From a virus, in the IMG/VR virus record IMGVR_UViG_3300042090_003235, positions 1 to 51,078 of that record: DNA of 51,078 nucleotides, one strand, 5' to 3'. The notes under the pieces were generated by a model that was given only the letters and a program-made list of their open reading frames with translations, had not been told where the DNA came from and did not search any database. Made by a program: the position numbers and the translations under genes. Shown here piece after piece: positions 31,703 to 39,716 of the stretch (position 1 is its first letter; each line of letters begins with the position of its first letter).

Positions 31703-33304
31703 TCACATCGGCGGCGGCGGCCCGGCGTCGCGGAAATCCTCGATCATGTCGAGATCCACATACTGCGCGATGCTCGACTTGGATTTCTGATAGCCGCGCT
31801 CGCTCATGATCTTGCCGAAGAGGGTTTGACTGATCGGTTCTCTTGCGTTCTGCTTGGCCCAGGCGCAGTAATTGTTGTAGAGCGGCGTCGCCGAGGTGCG
31901 CGCACCGGCGCGCGGCCGTACCGCCACATCGAGGAAATCGCCGAGAGGGTCGTTTTCGCGCCGATACTCCGCCGCCGCTTCGAGAGCTGTCGCCGGTATC
32001 GACAAGCCGCCTTCGGCCCACAGCCGATAGCCGTCCAGCATCCAATTCAGAATGCCGGGCGCCTCGGCCTGCAACTTGAATTTGAGCCGATCATCCTTCT
32101 CCGCCTTCGAGATAAACTGATCGAAATGCACAAGGATGATGCGCCGCCAGATGCCTTCGTCCTGGCCACGGATCGCCGGCTTTGAATTGAAGGCCAGGAT
32201 GATCTTGTAATTGGGCAGCAGGTCGAAGAAACCACGATAGAGATGGCGCACGGTCATCTTGTCCTGACCGGTCATGAGCTTGATCGAGGCTTCGGAGAAT
32301 TTGGCGCCGATATCGGCCTCGCCGGCCGTGACCATGCGCCGTCCGACCAGGCGGGCCAGATCCGGCGTCGCGTCGGCGCCGCGCCGGCGATCGTCCTGCA
32401 ACAGGCTGGCGAACGGAATCGTCGAGGCATAGTCGCCGAGGATGAACGCCATCGCTTCGAGCAAGGTCGACTTGCCGTTGGCGCCGCGCCCATAGAACAT
32501 GCACAGCACCTGCTCGCCGGTGTCGCCGGTCAGGCAATATCCGAACCACCGCTGCAGGAACACCTGAAGCCCGAGATCCGGCAAGATGCGGTTGAGAAAA
32601 CGCCGGAATGTCGGGCATTGCGCCTGCGGGTCATAGGCCACCGGCGCGCAGCGCGTGACGAGGTGCGCGCGATCGTGCGGCAGCAACGCGACCCCGTCGC
32701 CATCGGGGCCGGGCTTGGTCAGGCGCAGCGTGCCGTTCATGCAGTTGAACAGAAACGCGTCGCCGTCCATCTCCTCCGGCCAGCGCTGCAGATGCGGCTG
32801 CGCTTCCTTGACCATGGCGGAGAGCTTGGCACTGTTGCCGCTGGCGCTCGCCCATTTGCGATGCGCATCGAGGCGCTTGGCGAAATCCTTCGGATCCTCG
32901 CCGCGCCGCGGCCCGCGCTGTTCGAGCACCTTGGCTTCGGCGAAGATGGCGAGCGCGGCCTCCTGGGCGGCGCGATGCACCGCCACCTCGCCGCGCTTCT
33001 GATCCCAGCACTTGCCGTTCCAGCCGTGCCAGCCTTGCTCGGACACATGCAGCAAATCGGCGCCGGACCGCCGCCGCAGGCGGTTGGCATTGCCCAGATC
33101 GTTGCGCAATTCGCGCGCACATTCGAGGTCGAGGCGGTCGGGATCGTCCGGCTCGATCTCCGGCTCTTCGTCGAAATCGAACGGCCCGAATTCTTCCTCG
33201 TCCTGCGGCGGCGGCGGCACGCGCTCGGCCTGCTCGATCGCTTCCCGCACGGCATCCAGGCCGGGCGGCTGATCCGCTGGCGATGTCTGATCGTCGTCTG
33301 CCAC
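31703..33304 (-). CDS. P4/D5-type primase-helicase (SF3 helicase)
   Basis: The 533-residue protein starts with GTG 33304 after a GGGGGGA site. The N-terminal 60 residues are acidic and disordered. D5_N-type sequence follows (LFNCMNGTLRLTKPGPDGDG, FRRFLNRILPDLGLQVFLQR), then an SF3 helicase with Walker A GRGANGKST at 272-280 and the later GRRMVTAGEADIGAKFSEA block. The C-terminus has FGKIMSERGYQKSKSSIAQY, a winged-helix-like segment. This family unwinds DNA as a hexamer at phage and plasmid origins. The CHC2 primase at 37776-38939 probably supplies the primase activity. The gene's stop abuts the inverted repeat array. Confidence 0.92.
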   Translation of the reverse strand: MADDDQTSPADQPPGLDAVREAIEQAERVPPPPQDEEEFGPFDFDEEPEIEPDDPDRLDLECARELRNDLGNANRLRRRSGADLLHVSEQGWHGWNGKCWDQKRGEVAVHRAAQEAALAIFAEAKVLEQRGPRRGEDPKDFAKRLDAHRKWASASGNSAKLSAMVKEAQPHLQRWPEEMDGDAFLFNCMNGTLRLTKPGPDGDGVALLPHDRAHLVTRCAPVAYDPQAQCPTFRRFLNRILPDLGLQVFLQRWFGYCLTGDTGEQVLCMFYGRGANGKSTLLEAMAFILGDYASTIPFASLLQDDRRRGADATPDLARLVGRRMVTAGEADIGAKFSEASIKLMTGQDKMTVRHLYRGFFDLLPNYKIILAFNSKPAIRGQDEGIWRRIILVHFDQFISKAEKDDRLKFKLQAEAPGILNWMLDGYRLWAEGGLSIPATALEAAAEYRRENDPLGDFLDVAVRPRAGARTSATPLYNNYCAWAKQNAREPISQTLFGKIMSERGYQKSKSSIAQYVDLDMIEDFRDAGPPPPM

Positions 33305-33343
33305 AATCCCCCCGATTGGCGCGCGAAACTACAAATCTGTGAT

Positions 33344-33369
33344 ATAAAACAAGCCGTTGTTACGGGCTT
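33344..33369 (-). terminator. Possible weak terminator before the helicase-primase gene
   Basis: On the minus strand AAGCC-(9 bases)-GGCTT forms a short stem followed by GTTTTAT. It lies between the small gene at 33388-33672 and the helicase gene. The stem is only five pairs, so it could be an attenuator or a chance structure. An AT-rich stretch (GATATAAAAC on plus) accompanies it. Confidence 0.35.
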
Positions 33370-33387
33370 CGTGCGACGGGTACGAAC

Positions 33388-33672
33388 TTACGGAGGCGGC
33401 AAAGCGGCTATGGTCGCCGGCACGCGCCGCTGCCATCCGCGTCTTGTCTCGATTTCGACGCCGTGGTGAACCGCCGTAATGACCTGCTCGCCGCCGAGTT
33501 CCACCGCGAGGGCATCGGCGATCTGCTCGTGATAGGCGCTGGGGTGACACCCGCAGGCGGATTTGATGACTTCGACCGGAACCATGAAGTCAGTCGTCAC
33601 GACCAGGCGGTAATAGATGCGCTCGCCATTGTTCGGGCAGATCGCCGAAAAGCCGTATCGGTAGATGTTCAT
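33388..33672 (-). CDS. Small hypothetical protein of the replication operon
   Basis: A 94-residue protein starting at ATG 33672, which overlaps the stop of the TGT-like gene by four bases. It begins MNIYRYGFSAICPNNGERIY, continues YRLVVTTDFMVPVEVIKSAC with a cysteine pair (SACGC), and includes HEQIADALAVELGGEQVIT. The strand-helix-strand pattern suggests a compact alpha/beta fold. No family recognised. Its coupling to the TGT-like gene suggests joint function or at least joint expression. The weak terminator that follows would limit read-through into the helicase gene. Confidence 0.75.
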   Translation of the reverse strand: MNIYRYGFSAICPNNGERIYYRLVVTTDFMVPVEVIKSACGCHPSAYHEQIADALAVELGGEQVITAVHHGVEIETRRGWQRRVPATIAALPPP

Positions 33673-34361
33673 GCCAATAGCTCCAGCTGCTCGGCCGGCC
33701 GCACCCAAGAAGGCGGGCACTGCACGGCATCGATTTCATCGGCCATCCGTTTGGCGTCTTTGCGCGGTGCGCGCTCGCTGCCGGCGTGGTTGCGGGCGAC
33801 ATTCACACTGTCTGCGCTGGCGAGCGGCCACCGCTCGCCGCAGCGCCCGAGCATCCGCAGACCATGCAGCCAGGGCAGCACGCGCCGTTTCGCCAGCGCA
33901 TCGAACGCCTCATCCATGCGCCGTTCCCATTCGGGCGCGCCCACGCGCCAATATGGGCCGGCCGATCCAAGGCAGACACCTGGCCAGTCGTCGGCGAGCT
34001 CGAGCAAATAATCGAGCGGCTTATCGAGATGCCAAACGGGCCATGACAGTTCGCGGGCGAGCGGCCACCGACGACACATAGCCCGTTGTTCGTCCATGTC
34101 GCCGCCGATGCGGTCGAGCACGACCGCGCGATGCGGATGGGCCAGCCGCTGATCGAGCCACGCGAACAGCTCGGCTTCGTCGATCGCCGCACCCTGCTGA
34201 AACACAGAGAACGCCCCGTTGTCGAACAGCACGGACTGCCCGATCCGGGCGCAAACCTCGGCATCGCGCGGCGCCGCAAAGCTGACACAGAAGTGCTTGC
34301 CGGCAAGAGTATAGAGCACATCGCGCGGTGTAATCGGCGTGCCATGGAAGTGAATGGTCAC
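33669..34361 (-). CDS. TGT / DpdA-like protein (possible 7-deazaguanine transglycosylase)
   Basis: A 230-residue protein with a pattern I associate with phage relatives of tRNA-guanine transglycosylase (DpdA-type). It shows HGTPITPRDVLYTLAGKHF, then the LFDNGAFSVFQQG block where the Asp would sit in the base-binding site, VVLDRIGGDMDEQ, PVWHLDKPLDYLLELA, CLGSAGPYWRVG, LPWLHGLRMLG and PLASADSVNVARN. These are the strand ends of a TIM barrel with the usual D/N/H/S residues. TGT and DpdA swap guanine for a 7-deazapurine in tRNA or DNA. No preQ0 biosynthesis gene is visible, so a host supply would be needed. It lies four bases from a DNA methyltransferase gene. Sub-family and activity are inference. 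Confidence 0.5.
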   Translation of the reverse strand: MTIHFHGTPITPRDVLYTLAGKHFCVSFAAPRDAEVCARIGQSVLFDNGAFSVFQQGAAIDEAELFAWLDQRLAHPHRAVVLDRIGGDMDEQRAMCRRWPLARELSWPVWHLDKPLDYLLELADDWPGVCLGSAGPYWRVGAPEWERRMDEAFDALAKRRVLPWLHGLRMLGRCGERWPLASADSVNVARNHAGSERAPRKDAKRMADEIDAVQCPPSWVRPAEQLELLA

Positions 34362-34365
34362 GCGC

Positions 34366-35958
34366 TCACGCCGACATCAGCGCGCCGACCAGCGCCGCCG
34401 CCGTGTTGACGGGAACCGCATTGCCGATCTGCCGCGTGACCTCGGTCTTGTTACCGGTGAAGTGGTAAGTCCGGCCGCCGCCGATGAAGCCCATCGCGGC
34501 CGCGAGCTCGTGCGGCTGGAGCATGCGGAACAGGATGTCGAACTGCTGCGCGCCGGGCTCGACCAGGTTGATCCGGCCCTGGGCGCAGATCTTCGGCGCC
34601 GGCTGGTCGAGAGTGTGGATGCGCGGCGCCTGTCCTTCCCGCTCGCCGAAAGCGGCCGAGATGAAGGCCAGCTCGCCGCGGCGCGCCGTGGTCAATGTCG
34701 GCAGCGGCTGTTCGAGGTTGCGCGCCCGGTTCGACCGGTCGGCATGCGTTACCGGCATGACGATGCCGAACCGCGACCGCGCCGTGAGGCTGTGCAACGG
34801 ATCGGCGAGGCTGGCGCAGGTCAGGCCGGAGCCGCTGCCGTAATAGGGCGCGATTAACGCGTGGGCGCCGTCGGCGGTCGCGGTCGGGATCGGGTCGCAG
34901 ACGGCGCGCGGCGCGCCGCAGCTTGCCTGCGACAGAACGAAGGGCTCGACGAGATAGCCGGCACCTCGGCAATCCGCCGTCGGCATCGGCCCGTCTATCG
35001 AATGCGCGCGGACGCTGCCGTTGTCGCCGTGCCGGTTGAGCAGAATCGGCTGCGCAAGCCCGACATGGTTGCCTTGCGCCGCGATCGTCGGCAGAGGCAG
35101 ATCGATGCTGCGCGCATCCATGTGCTGCCGCAGCATGACGATATAGGGCTCGGGCCACTGAAACCGGGTGACCCCGGCATAGATGCGCCGGATCGTCGCC
35201 GGCGCCAAGGGCCGCCGCCGCGTGAAGATGGACGCGCCCTGGATCGACCAATCGATGATCTCGCGCGCCGGCCGCCAGCGCCGCGCACCATGGCCGAACA
35301 GATCCGACCCGCCATCCCGGCTATGCGAGGGGTCCGGCCAGCGCAGCCGCTTGCCGTCCGATCGTGCCATGATGAACAGGCGCTCGCGGGTCGTCGCATC
35401 GCCGTGATCGGCGCAATTGAGCACGCGCCATTCGACGCGGAAGCCCAGACCCTTGATCGCGGCGATCCAGGCGCGGAAATACTCGCCCTTGCGCGATTTG
35501 AGCGGCCGGCAGGTCCGGGCGCAGACCGGTCCCCATTCCTGGAATTCCGGCACGTTCTAGACCAGCAGCCGGGCGACGCGCAATTCGGTCAGCCAGGTAA
35601 TGATATGCCACGGGTCGGTCCGCTGCTGGTCGCTGGTCGGCTTGCCGCCGCGCGCACGGGAATGATGCGTGCAGCTCGGCGCCGCCATCAGCAGGTCGAG
35701 ATATCCCGCCGGCACGGCCTCGACCGGCCGGACCGTCGCCACGTCCTGGCAATAATGGATCGCGTCGGGATGGTTGCGCAGATGCGTGTCGATCGCTGTC
35801 TGCCAGTGATTGGCGCCGACCATCTTCATGGCCAGTCCGAGCGCTTCGAGCGCGCGCTTCGCCCCTTCCGACAACCCGCCGGCGCCGCAATAGAGGTCGG
35901 CGACGAGCTTCGGGCGGGACGGCCTGTGCGCCGGCAGTTCGACTTCGACCGCGCTCAT
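34366..35958 (-). pseudogene. C5-cytosine DNA methyltransferase, interrupted by an amber codon in the ENV motif
   Basis: Reading 34366-35958 through one stop gives 530 codons of a C5-cytosine methyltransferase. Motif I is DLYCGAGGLSEG (about 21-32). Motif IV is APSCTHHS with catalytic Cys96 in a PSC variant of the usual PCQ. Motif VI is reduced to a stop followed by NVP. Motif VIII is TTRERLFIMAR, and the C-terminal motif X is RQIGNAVPVNTAAALV. Codon 134 is TAG at 35557-35559; one base change from GAG would restore the family's invariant ENV Glu. No frameshift is visible and both halves are otherwise intact, so the lesion is young, or translation relies on suppression. The start overlaps the upstream gene by four bases. 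Confidence 0.85.
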
Positions 35959-36236
35959 TCCGCCGCCACCCTGACCGCGCCCGCGGCGTTGAGCGCGAAC
36001 GCAATCGCGCGGGCGATTTCGAGGCTCGGCACATGCCCGGCGACGGCCCTGCCATCGCCCGCCACGACCGTGAACGGCTCGCACCAGCCGCCGCCGGCGA
36101 GGTCGCGCGTCTTCGAAACGCGATAGGGTGGGGCCGGCAAGCCATCCTCGGCGGAGAGCGCCGGGCCTTCCGGCCGTTCCGCCGGCATGAAGATATCGTC
36201 GCCGGAATCGCGTGCAGGCGGTTTGCGGCGCGTCAT
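35955..36236 (-). CDS. Small hypothetical protein
   Basis: A 93-residue protein, coupled to both neighbours by ATGA overlaps (upstream at 36233-36236, downstream at 35955-35958). Residues 1-35 are polar and probably disordered (TRRKPPARDSGDDIFMPAE). The rest could form a small alpha/beta fold (YRVSKTRDLAGGGWCEPFTV, HVPSLEIARAIAFALNAAG). I recognise no family. Position in the replication operon just before the methyltransferase gene suggests co-expression, nothing more. Confidence 0.7.
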   Translation of the reverse strand: MTRRKPPARDSGDDIFMPAERPEGPALSAEDGLPAPPYRVSKTRDLAGGGWCEPFTVVAGDGRAVAGHVPSLEIARAIAFALNAAGAVRVAAE

Positions 36237-36373
36237 TCCGCGGCCTCGCAGAAGAGCGTGCGCGCCGGCGGCGGATAGTTGAGCAGCGCTGCCTCGGTCT
36301 TGACAGCATTGCGCATGCGCGCCGCGACGCGCACTTTCGAGCCGAATTGCCGGTGAGTCGTGGGCACGACCAT
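36233..36373 (-). CDS. Tiny hypothetical protein (46 residues)
   Basis: The reading frame begins at ATG 36373, one base after the stop of the gene upstream (36375), and ends in an ATGA overlap with the next gene, so it fills the operon exactly. The product begins MVVPTTHRQFGSKVRVAARM and ends LFCEAAE. It is basic in the first half and has no recognised family. The tight spacing on both sides is the main evidence; there is no strong ribosome binding site, so translation would depend on coupling. Confidence 0.55.
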   Translation of the reverse strand: MVVPTTHRQFGSKVRVAARMRNAVKTEAALLNYPPPARTLFCEAAE

Positions 36374-36374
36374 G

Positions 36375-36632
36375 TCAGGCTTCGGCCGCCGCAACGCGGC
36401 GATAGAGACGCCGGCGCGGCTCGCCGGTGAAGGTCACGCGACCATCTTCGACGAGCCATTTCAGCCCCAGCCGCACGACGGCAGCGCTAAATAGCCCCAA
36501 GCGGCGGCGAATCTCTCGCGGTCGAACGCCCGGCTCGTCAGTCGGCACAGCCGCTTCCACCGCGGCCAGAAATTCGGCGCTATCCCTGTACAGTGACGCA
36601 ACACACTGCGCGCGGTCGGCCTCGCTCAGCAT
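36375..36632 (-). CDS. Small winged-helix-like protein
   Basis: An 85-residue protein. The start at ATG 36632 overlaps the stop of the upstream gene by seven bases; the longer open frame upstream is a shadow of that gene. It has an N-terminal helix (EADRAQCVASLYRDSAEFLA), then VRPREIRRRLGLFSAAVVRL and a wing-like strand pair (VEDGRVTFTGEPRRRLYRR). This is a typical winged helix-turn-helix layout, so DNA binding is plausible. In an early operon it could assist replication or repress early genes. Confidence 0.7.
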   Translation of the reverse strand: MLSEADRAQCVASLYRDSAEFLAAVEAAVPTDEPGVRPREIRRRLGLFSAAVVRLGLKWLVEDGRVTFTGEPRRRLYRRVAAAEA

Positions 36633-37255
36633 GGGCGCATCTCCTGCCGCAGCTTCTCGACCAGATGGTGCAGCACGACCTGCCAATTGCGGTTGTGGAG
36701 CACATTCAAGCGCCGGCAAGCCTCGATCGGCGTGATGCCTTCGGCCTGCCAGGCGCGGATCTGCGCCCAAGCGCGTTCTTCGACGGACCGGCGCCGCGCT
36801 TCCTCGGCCTCGATCGCCGCGATTGTGTCGTCGGCGCCCTCGTCCGGACCGTCTTCGATCGTGCCCAGGCGGCACGCCTTGGCGGCACGCGCTTCTTCGA
36901 TCGCGAGACGCCGCCGCCTGTTCTCGGCTTCGGCCAGAGTCGGCGCGGCGATCGCCCGCGCCGCAAAGGAGCCCGGCGCCGGTTTCGCGATGCGCAGCGC
37001 CGCCGCATGCTCTCTCTGGCGATCCAGCTCAAGCGGTCGCCGGCGCGGCGGGCGCGGAATCCGGTGCGCGCTGCAGGCATTATGGATCTGCTCCCACGAG
37101 CAACCGATTTCCGCCGCGACTGCCTCGAGGCATTCACCGGCGAAGGAGAGCGTGCGCAGAGTGCGCACCCGCTCCGCGCTCCAGAATCCGGAAGGCAAGG
37201 AGCCGCAGCGGTCTTCCGGATCGCGCGGCAGCGCATAGGCGTGCATCTGGGCCAT
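36626..37255 (-). CDS. Hypothetical protein with N-terminal GcrA-like HTH
   Basis: About 209 residues from ATG 37255, just before the stop of the cupin gene. The first third contains FWSAERVRTLRTLSFAGECL followed by VAAEIGCSWEQIHNACSAHR. This resembles the WxxERVxxLxxL...IAxxLG helix-turn-helix of GcrA-type and related alphaproteobacterial regulators. The rest is charged helix (EAENRRRRLAIEEARAAKAC, EAEEARRRSVEERAWAQIRA) ending in a second short HTH-like segment (ITPIEACRRLNVLHNR). A role in phage gene control or in hijacking host methylation-linked transcription would fit, but this is inference from a short motif. Confidence 0.65.
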   Translation of the reverse strand: MAQMHAYALPRDPEDRCGSLPSGFWSAERVRTLRTLSFAGECLEAVAAEIGCSWEQIHNACSAHRIPRPPRRRPLELDRQREHAAALRIAKPAPGSFAARAIAAPTLAEAENRRRRLAIEEARAAKACRLGTIEDGPDEGADDTIAAIEAEEARRRSVEERAWAQIRAWQAEGITPIEACRRLNVLHNRNWQVVLHHLVEKLRQEMRPC

Positions 37256-37257
37256 GC

Positions 37258-37779
37258 TCAGGACTCGCCACAGCTGCGGCCAACCTCGCCGGGATTCCCG
37301 GCCTTGACGAAGTCGCGCCAATGCACCCAACCCTTGGGGCAGTGGAAGCCCCAGGCGCGGATGGTCGGACCAGTCAGGAAGATCGAGGTGGCCGGCAGCG
37401 AAAAACTGTGCAGGTCGGACGATCCGCAGAGATAGCGCCGGTCGCGCGCCAGCTCGACCCGATGCGCGGCGGTCGCGCGGCGGACGACGACCGTGCCGGG
37501 CGCGCGCCATACCTTGACCTGGCCCGGCAATTCCTCGGTATAGCCGCCATCGAGGATGATCGAGCAGCTGGCCCAAGGATGGTCGTGCAGCACCCGATCG
37601 CCGTCGTCGCGCAGGAACACATGCAAATAGACGTTGAAGAAGCGGTTGCGCGGAATCACCCACCAGCGGCGCAGATACGGGCTGGCCTCGGACCCGATGA
37701 TGAAGTCCGGGTCACGCTTCCCCATGATCGCCATGGCCCGGCGATGCAGGGCGTTGACGAAGATCTTTGGCAGCTTCAT
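37258..37779 (-). CDS. Cupin-fold protein
   Basis: The 173-residue protein starts at ATG 37779, overlapping the primase stop by four bases. It shows a cupin metal site: VLHDHPWA with His65 and His67, Glu82/83 in the next strand, and His106 in RATAAHRVEL. An N-terminal basic helix (KLPKIFVNALHRRAMAIMGK) precedes the barrel. Small cupins bind Fe, Mn or Zn and act as dioxygenases, isomerases or sugar-binding proteins. The substrate is not visible here. Coupling to the primase and presence in a replication operon suggest a nucleotide- or DNA-related role, but related cupins occur in many phages without known function. Confidence 0.75.
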   Translation of the reverse strand: MKLPKIFVNALHRRAMAIMGKRDPDFIIGSEASPYLRRWWVIPRNRFFNVYLHVFLRDDGDRVLHDHPWASCSIILDGGYTEELPGQVKVWRAPGTVVVRRATAAHRVELARDRRYLCGSSDLHSFSLPATSIFLTGPTIRAWGFHCPKGWVHWRDFVKAGNPGEVGRSCGES

Positions 37780-38939
37780 TGCGCAACTCCCCGCAACATA
37801 TCGTTGAAATCCGTGCCCGGAAGCGGCTTGGCGCGCAGCACCTCGCGGCGTTCGATCTGCGTCCAGCGCCGCACTGCCCGGTCCAGCAACGCGGCACCTG
37901 CATGCGGGTCGCCCATATCGGCGTCTTCGAGCAGCGTGATGCGCCGGCATTCCGCCGGCAGCACGAGGCCCGGCCGCGCCGGATCCGGTACGGCGCTGGG
38001 CAGGCGGCGCTGGCGGTCCGGGTCGATCTGCACCGGGTGCATCTCGCCCTGCCCCTCTCCGCCGCCGCCCAGATGGCCCAGCGAGCCCGCCGCCCAGACC
38101 CCGCAGGGCCGGCCGGCAATGACCGGGCATTCGAGCTCGCCCGACCAGAAGGGTGCGGCACCGGAGAGCGACGTTTCGATCCCTTCGCCCGCCATCATGT
38201 CTTCATGCGCGGGCGTGAGGCGGATCGCGCCGTTCCGCCGATAGCAGGGGCCGAGCGTCTTCTTCGGCTTCTTGACCGGCGCCTTCGCCGACCCGTCGCG
38301 GGCGAGCCAGGTGCGATGCAGGCCGCAGAACCGGCCTTCCGGGTCTTTCATCGGCGCCAGCATCGCCGGCCAGGCGCCTTGCTCGACCCGCACCGCATTG
38401 CCCTCGCGCCAGCGATGGCGATAGGCCAGCGATGCCGCGAAATAGAGCGAGCGCGGCGGCGCCATCGGGAGGCCGCGCGCCCGGAAATAGGTGTCGACCA
38501 GCGTGCCGCGCGCCGGCATGGCGCGGCGCAGGATCTCCGCCGCCTCTTCGAGCTTCGCGGCGTCGTCCGCCGCCTCATCCGCCGCGCGGACATCGTCCGG
38601 CGGGCGCACGACCGGCGCCGGCGGTCTCGCCCGCTGACCCGGCGGTTCGCCCGGCACGGGCAGGCCAGCGAGATCGGCCAATTCGCGCACCGCTTCCATG
38701 AAATCGAGGTCGCGGTGCTCGATCAGGAACTGCACCGCATCGCCATGGGCGCCGCAGCCGAAGCAATGGTAGAAGCCCTTGGTCTCGTTGACCGTGAAGG
38801 AGGGCGAGCGCTCATTGTGGAACGGGCACAGCCCTTCGAACTCGCCGCCGCGCGACTGCAATTTCACATGCCGGCGGATCAGATCGACCAGCGAGGTGCG
38901 CGCCTTGACTTCGTCGAGAAAGCTCTGCTGCAGGGCCAT
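37776..38939 (-). CDS. CHC2-type DNA primase with Toprim-like domain
   Basis: A 387-residue primase. The CHC2 zinc finger has Cys38, His41, Cys59 and Cys62 in LCPFHNERSPSF and HCFGCGAHGDAV. The N-terminal FLDEVKARTSLVDLIRRHV is classic for DnaG. The C-terminal half looks like a phage-type Toprim domain, with GEGIETSLSGAAPFW supplying the acidic residue and LLEDADMGDPHAG the later Asp pair. It should make RNA primers for the phage fork driven by the D5-type helicase at 31703-33304. The start ATG 38939 is chosen because the family N-terminus begins there. Confidence 0.9.
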   Translation of the reverse strand: MALQQSFLDEVKARTSLVDLIRRHVKLQSRGGEFEGLCPFHNERSPSFTVNETKGFYHCFGCGAHGDAVQFLIEHRDLDFMEAVRELADLAGLPVPGEPPGQRARPPAPVVRPPDDVRAADEAADDAAKLEEAAEILRRAMPARGTLVDTYFRARGLPMAPPRSLYFAASLAYRHRWREGNAVRVEQGAWPAMLAPMKDPEGRFCGLHRTWLARDGSAKAPVKKPKKTLGPCYRRNGAIRLTPAHEDMMAGEGIETSLSGAAPFWSGELECPVIAGRPCGVWAAGSLGHLGGGGEGQGEMHPVQIDPDRQRRLPSAVPDPARPGLVLPAECRRITLLEDADMGDPHAGAALLDRAVRRWTQIERREVLRAKPLPGTDFNDMLRGVAQ

Positions 38940-38940
38940 G

Positions 38941-39015
38941 TCAGGCCTCGCCCGGCGCATCGGCGATCCTCGCCGCAGCGCTTAGCAGCCCGATGACAAA
39001 CAGCCTCCCGTTCAT
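38941..39015 (-). CDS. Possible 24-residue leader peptide
   Basis: A short frame from ATG 39015, overlapping the upstream gene stop by four bases, to TGA at 38941, one base before the primase start. The peptide is MNGRLFVIGLLSAAARIADA plus four residues, mildly hydrophobic. The exact fit between two genes suggests a translated coupler peptide that passes ribosomes to the primase. Its reality is uncertain because of its size. Confidence 0.35.
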   Translation of the reverse strand: MNGRLFVIGLLSAAARIADAPGEA

Positions 39016-39446
39016 GGCGCAGCCTCGGCCGCGCGATTGGCAGCTACAGCAATAGTTTGCGCCGCTGCCTTCCGAGCCAGCCGGCGAGGGCGAGAGTCTT
39101 GCCTTGGAGCCAACCGAGCAAACGCCACGCTGCCCGCCGCATCGTCCCGCTCCTTTTCGGCCTCAAGTCGGGAGAGTCGGTGTTCGAGCGCCGACATTTC
39201 CGCCTGCATTGCCGGACACCCGACAAGCGGTTCGCAGATGCTGGAAACGAAACGCCAGCCGAAGCGGTTGACCATACGCGCGAGCGCCGCCGCAGTCGGC
39301 GCTTCGCCGGCTAGCCAACGCTTTGCCGTCGCCTGCGATACGCCGAAATCCTTCGCCACGCGCTTCGCCCGGCTGCCGGAATAGGTCGAGCGTAGCCAGC
39401 CCGCGACATGCGGCCCGAAGCTCAATAATTCGGTCGATTGGCTCAT
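39012..39446 (-). CDS. HTH protein in CII-like position
   Basis: A 144-residue protein from ATG 39446. It carries an HTH-like segment, RVAKDFGVSQATAKRWLAG followed by APTAAALARMVNRFGWRF, preceded by a short helix. A coiled-coil part (MSALEHRLSRLEAEKERDDA) and a basic tail complete it. It lies directly after the Cro-like gene, where lambda-type phages keep a second early regulator such as CII. This would fit a transcription factor, but no sequence family is recognised. The Ala/Arg-rich tail is probably disordered or DNA-contacting. Confidence 0.7.
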   Translation of the reverse strand: MSQSTELLSFGPHVAGWLRSTYSGSRAKRVAKDFGVSQATAKRWLAGEAPTAAALARMVNRFGWRFVSSICEPLVGCPAMQAEMSALEHRLSRLEAEKERDDAAGSVAFARLAPRQDSRPRRLARKAAAQTIAVAANRAAEAAP

Positions 39447-39460
39447 TTTCCGATCCGCCG

Positions 39461-39712
39461 CTAGCCGTGCAGCCGCTGCGGTTGCGGCGTAGAGTTGTCG
39501 TCTCCGGCCGAACTCGCGGTATAGGCGGCAGGCGTGTTCTCGGTGAGCCACGCCATGACCCGCTTGGCGGTGTCGAGACGGCAGCTTCGTCCGGCCGCCA
39601 ACTGGCGGAAGAAGTTCGGGTCGTTAAGGATTTTCTTGCCCACGATGTACGGTTTCTGGCCGGTCCGGGCACAGTAGCGGTCGCAGGCGGAGAGGATGTC
39701 TTCAGTGTCCAT
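39461..39712 (-). CDS. Cro-like early regulator
   Basis: An 83-residue protein starting at ATG 39712, the first gene of the leftward early operon and divergent from the CI-like gene. The sequence DTEDILSACDRYCARTGQKP then IVGKKILNDPNFFRQLAAGR and LDTAKRVMAWLTENTP has the length and helix spacing of a small HTH. The NFFRQLAAGRSCRLDTAKRV part resembles many phage Cro/C-type regulators. It should bind the operators in 39713-39799 and turn down the repressor. The C-terminus is polar (NSTPQPQRLHG). Confidence 0.75.
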   Translation of the reverse strand: MDTEDILSACDRYCARTGQKPYIVGKKILNDPNFFRQLAAGRSCRLDTAKRVMAWLTENTPAAYTASSAGDDNSTPQPQRLHG

Positions 39713-39716
39713 ATCC

